A stretch of 7,144 nt of DNA from Eubacteriales Family XIII. Incertae Sedis bacterium (GTDB lineage: Bacteria; Bacillota; Clostridia; Peptostreptococcales; Anaerovoracaceae), in NCBI GenBank assembly GCA_031263335.1, contig JAISGB010000182.1, positions 1 through 7,144 on the forward strand, in the 5' to 3' direction. The position numbers were made by a program, and so were the translations under genes. Shown here piece by piece: positions 5,450 to 7,144 of this stretch. The notes under the pieces are model-generated. The model saw only the letters and a program-made list of their open reading frames with translations. It was not told the DNA's origin and did not search any database. The first letter of the stretch is position 1. The number at the start of each line of letters is the position of its first letter.

Positions 5450-6805
5450 TCATCCCATGCGAGAGGGCAGAAAGAGCGCGATTTGAGGGAAGATGCACAG
5501 AATGACCAAGGCGGCAAGCAACACACAGATAAAGGGAACCGACCCTTTGATCAACGGCGCCATCCGGATACCGCAGATGCCTTTTATGACGAACAGATTC
5601 AATCCGACCGGCGGCGTGATCATCCCGATTTCAACGGTGAGCGTCGATATGATGCCGACCCAGATCGGATCGAAACCCATATCCATCAATGCGGGGAAAA
5701 CAAACGGTATGGTCAAGATCACCATACTGCCGGGATCCATCAGGCAACCGAGTATCAGCCAAAGGACGATCAGCATGACGATTACGATCCAAGGACTCAT
5801 CCCGCTCTCGATGACAAAACTCGACAAGCGCGTCGATATGCCGAGGAAGCTGATAACATAGCTGAGCGTCAGTCCCATGATCATCATCAGCAACAACATA
5901 CATGTCGTCCTGGCGGCCTCCGCGACCGATTCGCCGAAGACCTTCCCGTTCAATCTCCCGCGTATCGTGATGATAACGAAGGCGCCGATTGCGCCCACTC
6001 CCGCAGATTCGGTAGGGGTGGCAATGCCCGAATACATGGAGCCGACCACCGCAAAGATGAGAAGAATGGCCGGGATGCCGGTCGCCGCGACCTTTTTGAG
6101 GCTCGGCTTCACATCATCGGCTTCCGGCGGCCGCCCATCCTCCAACAGTTCCTTGGGTATCTCCTCATCCTCTCCCGCCTTAGCGTCGCCTTCCCCGATC
6201 AAGGACGGGTCCAACGCAGAACGGATCAGGATGACAAGGATGAAAAGCCCCGACAGCATGAGTCCCGGAAGAATCCCCGCAATCAACATTTTGGCCACGG
6301 ACGTTTCGGTCAGAATACAATAGAGGATGAACGGCAGACTGGGCGGGATCATGATGCCCAACGTGCCGCCGGCAGCTACGATCCCGCTGGCGAAGGACTG
6401 TTTATAGCCCCGAGCCACCATTTGGCCGACGGATATCCTTGCCATCGAGGCGGCCGTCGCCACGGACGAACCGCAAAGCGCCGCAAAGACGGTACAGGCC
6501 AACACCGTGGCAACGCCGAGGCCGCCCTTGATCCTTCGGAGCGCGCTGCTCAGCAGATCATAGATGTCGGTCGCGATTCCGCCGCGCGCCAAAAACGCGG
6601 CCATTAAAATAAATAACGGCGGAACCATCTGGTTCATGCTCGTCCCTTGGACAAAAGCCACCGTGGCAAAGCGCGATATATGGGACGGATCCATAAACAC
6701 AAAGATGCAGACCAAGGCCGTCAATCCCATCGAGATACCCACGGGGACGCCCATGAAAAGCGACAGGATCAATACCGAGACCAACACGACAATTATGACT
6801 GTCAT
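5450..6805 (-). CDS. dctM: TRAP transporter large permease subunit, DctM family
   Basis: A complete 451-residue integral membrane protein, the ion-coupled transport subunit of a TRAP system. It is almost wholly hydrophobic, with about eleven or twelve membrane segments. DctM signatures are in order: a VPPLFILMAAFLARGG segment (61-76), KGGLGVATVLACTVFAALCG (93-112), SSVATAASM (113-121), GIMIPPSLPFILY (150-162), GIATPTESAGVGA (260-272) and EIGMITPPVGLNLFVI (392-407). The family usually has about 425-430 residues. The excess is a polar, strongly acidic loop at about 199-236 (GEGDAKAGEDEEIPKELLED at 204-223) between the two halves. ATG at 6805 has GAGGAGG 7 bases upstream. The gene is 36 bases after dctQ and is surely in one transcript with it. 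It should take ligand from DctP and move it inward with Na+ or H+; the ion cannot be read from the sequence. Confidence 0.95.
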   Translation of the reverse strand: MTVIIVVLVSVLILSLFMGVPVGISMGLTALVCIFVFMDPSHISRFATVAFVQGTSMNQMVPPLFILMAAFLARGGIATDIYDLLSSALRRIKGGLGVATVLACTVFAALCGSSVATAASMARISVGQMVARGYKQSFASGIVAAGGTLGIMIPPSLPFILYCILTETSVAKMLIAGILPGLMLSGLFILVILIRSALDPSLIGEGDAKAGEDEEIPKELLEDGRPPEADDVKPSLKKVAATGIPAILLIFAVVGSMYSGIATPTESAGVGAIGAFVIITIRGRLNGKVFGESVAEAARTTCMLLLMMIMGLTLSYVISFLGISTRLSSFVIESGMSPWIVIVMLIVLWLILGCLMDPGSMVILTIPFVFPALMDMGFDPIWVGIISTLTVEIGMITPPVGLNLFVIKGICGIRMAPLIKGSVPFICVLLAALVILCIFPQIALFLPSRMG

Positions 6806-6841
6806 CCCAAAACCTCCTCTCCCGGTTCGCGATCTCCCTCG

Positions 6842-7144
6842 TCACTCGCTGTATTCTTTCCCGCCGGAAAGCAGATCCAGAATAATAAAAAAGACGGTGA
6901 CGAGGGAAAGCGTCGCGCCGATCACAATCGCGACGTCCAATAATGATTCCGGTATTTGAAACGTACCGTTGGTTAAGCGATCGTATCGAATCGACGCCTT
7001 CATCAGATTTACGGCCGATATCAAAAAAACCAAGACGACGGCCAAGGTCGCAATGTAAGAAATAATTGAAAGGATTTTCACCGGCAGTCCCCCGAACCGC
7101 TTCCGGATAGGGTTTATGAGCAGATCGACCGCCACATGGCCCTT
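6842..7144 (-). CDS. dctQ: TRAP transporter small permease subunit, DctQ family (5' end outside window)
   Basis: The last 100 residues of a DctQ protein. The visible frame opens with KGHVAVDLL, matching the GHIRVDLL-type motif found between the second and third membrane helices of DctQ. Translation therefore begins beyond 7144, and the GTG at 7135 is not the start. Two hydrophobic segments follow at about visible residues 22-47 and 67-92, the expected helices 3 and 4, with the typical IP motif (64-65) before the last helix. A short polar tail (SGGKEYSE) ends at the TGA at 6842-6844. Family members are about 160-180 residues, so about 60-80 are missing. DctQ is the essential membrane partner of DctM, whose gene begins 36 bases later. 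Confidence 0.88.
   Translation of the reverse strand, partial: KGHVAVDLLINPIRKRFGGLPVKILSIISYIATLAVVLVFLISAVNLMKASIRYDRLTNGTFQIPESLLDVAIVIGATLSLVTVFFIILDLLSGGKEYSE

Noticed and set aside
5483..6607. 374-codon open frame on the plus strand
   Set aside because: Antisense to dctM. Its highly polar composition (D, R, H, Q) is what the complement of hydrophobic membrane codons gives, and it has no domain signature.
7133..7135. GTG start for dctQ
   Set aside because: The frame is open further upstream, and the preceding Lys-Gly-His belongs to the conserved GHxxVDLL motif, so the true start lies outside the window.

Overview
The window holds one co-directional block of genes, all on the minus strand, so transcription runs from position 7144 down to 1. 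It encodes a substrate importer followed by a small acyl/CoA catabolic cluster. No RNA gene, CRISPR array, insertion sequence or phage gene was seen. The organism is probably an anaerobic, fermentative bacterium of the Bacillota (Clostridia) type, or a similar TRAP-rich anaerobe. The grounds are strong AAGGAGG-type ribosome sites at nearly every gene, a lipoprotein-anchored binding protein with a long Ser/Gly/Glu linker, an iron-type alcohol dehydrogenase and a propionate-CoA-transferase-like enzyme. Composition looks moderately GC-rich by eye. This placement is inference; no taxonomic marker gene is present.

Layout in transcription order. (1) 7144-5450: dctQ (5' end outside the window) and dctM, the two membrane subunits of a TRAP transporter. 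(2) 5350-4229: dctP, the lipoprotein solute receptor. It sits after the permease genes (order Q-M-P) and behind a 99-base gap that carries an unattached, near-perfect Shine-Dalgarno sequence. (3) 4228-3975: an intergenic control region with a 12-bp GC-rich hairpin (probable terminator of the TRAP operon), a 13-bp palindrome and a good sigma-70-type promoter with a 17-base spacer. (4) 3974-3535: the remains of two genes. The first 100 codons of a short-chain dehydrogenase run straight into the last 46 codons of a VOC/glyoxalase-fold protein in a different frame, which looks like a deletion scar. (5) 3493-2327: an intact iron-containing alcohol dehydrogenase. (6) 2326-2186: a gap with a 13-bp AT-rich palindrome and two 10-bp direct repeats. 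(7) 2185-905: a thiolase with its full catalytic set. (8) 891-1: the N-terminal 297 residues of a family I CoA-transferase, cut by the window edge.

Taken together, the TRAP system would import an organic acid. The dehydrogenase would interconvert an alcohol and a carbonyl, the CoA-transferase would load CoA onto an acid, and the thiolase would split a 3-oxoacyl-CoA into acetyl-CoA plus a shortened acyl-CoA (or run in reverse). The actual substrate cannot be read from the sequence. I see no clearly new type of system. The most unusual signal is the SDR-VOC junction, followed by the orphan Shine-Dalgarno sequence and the short palindromes in the two control regions.
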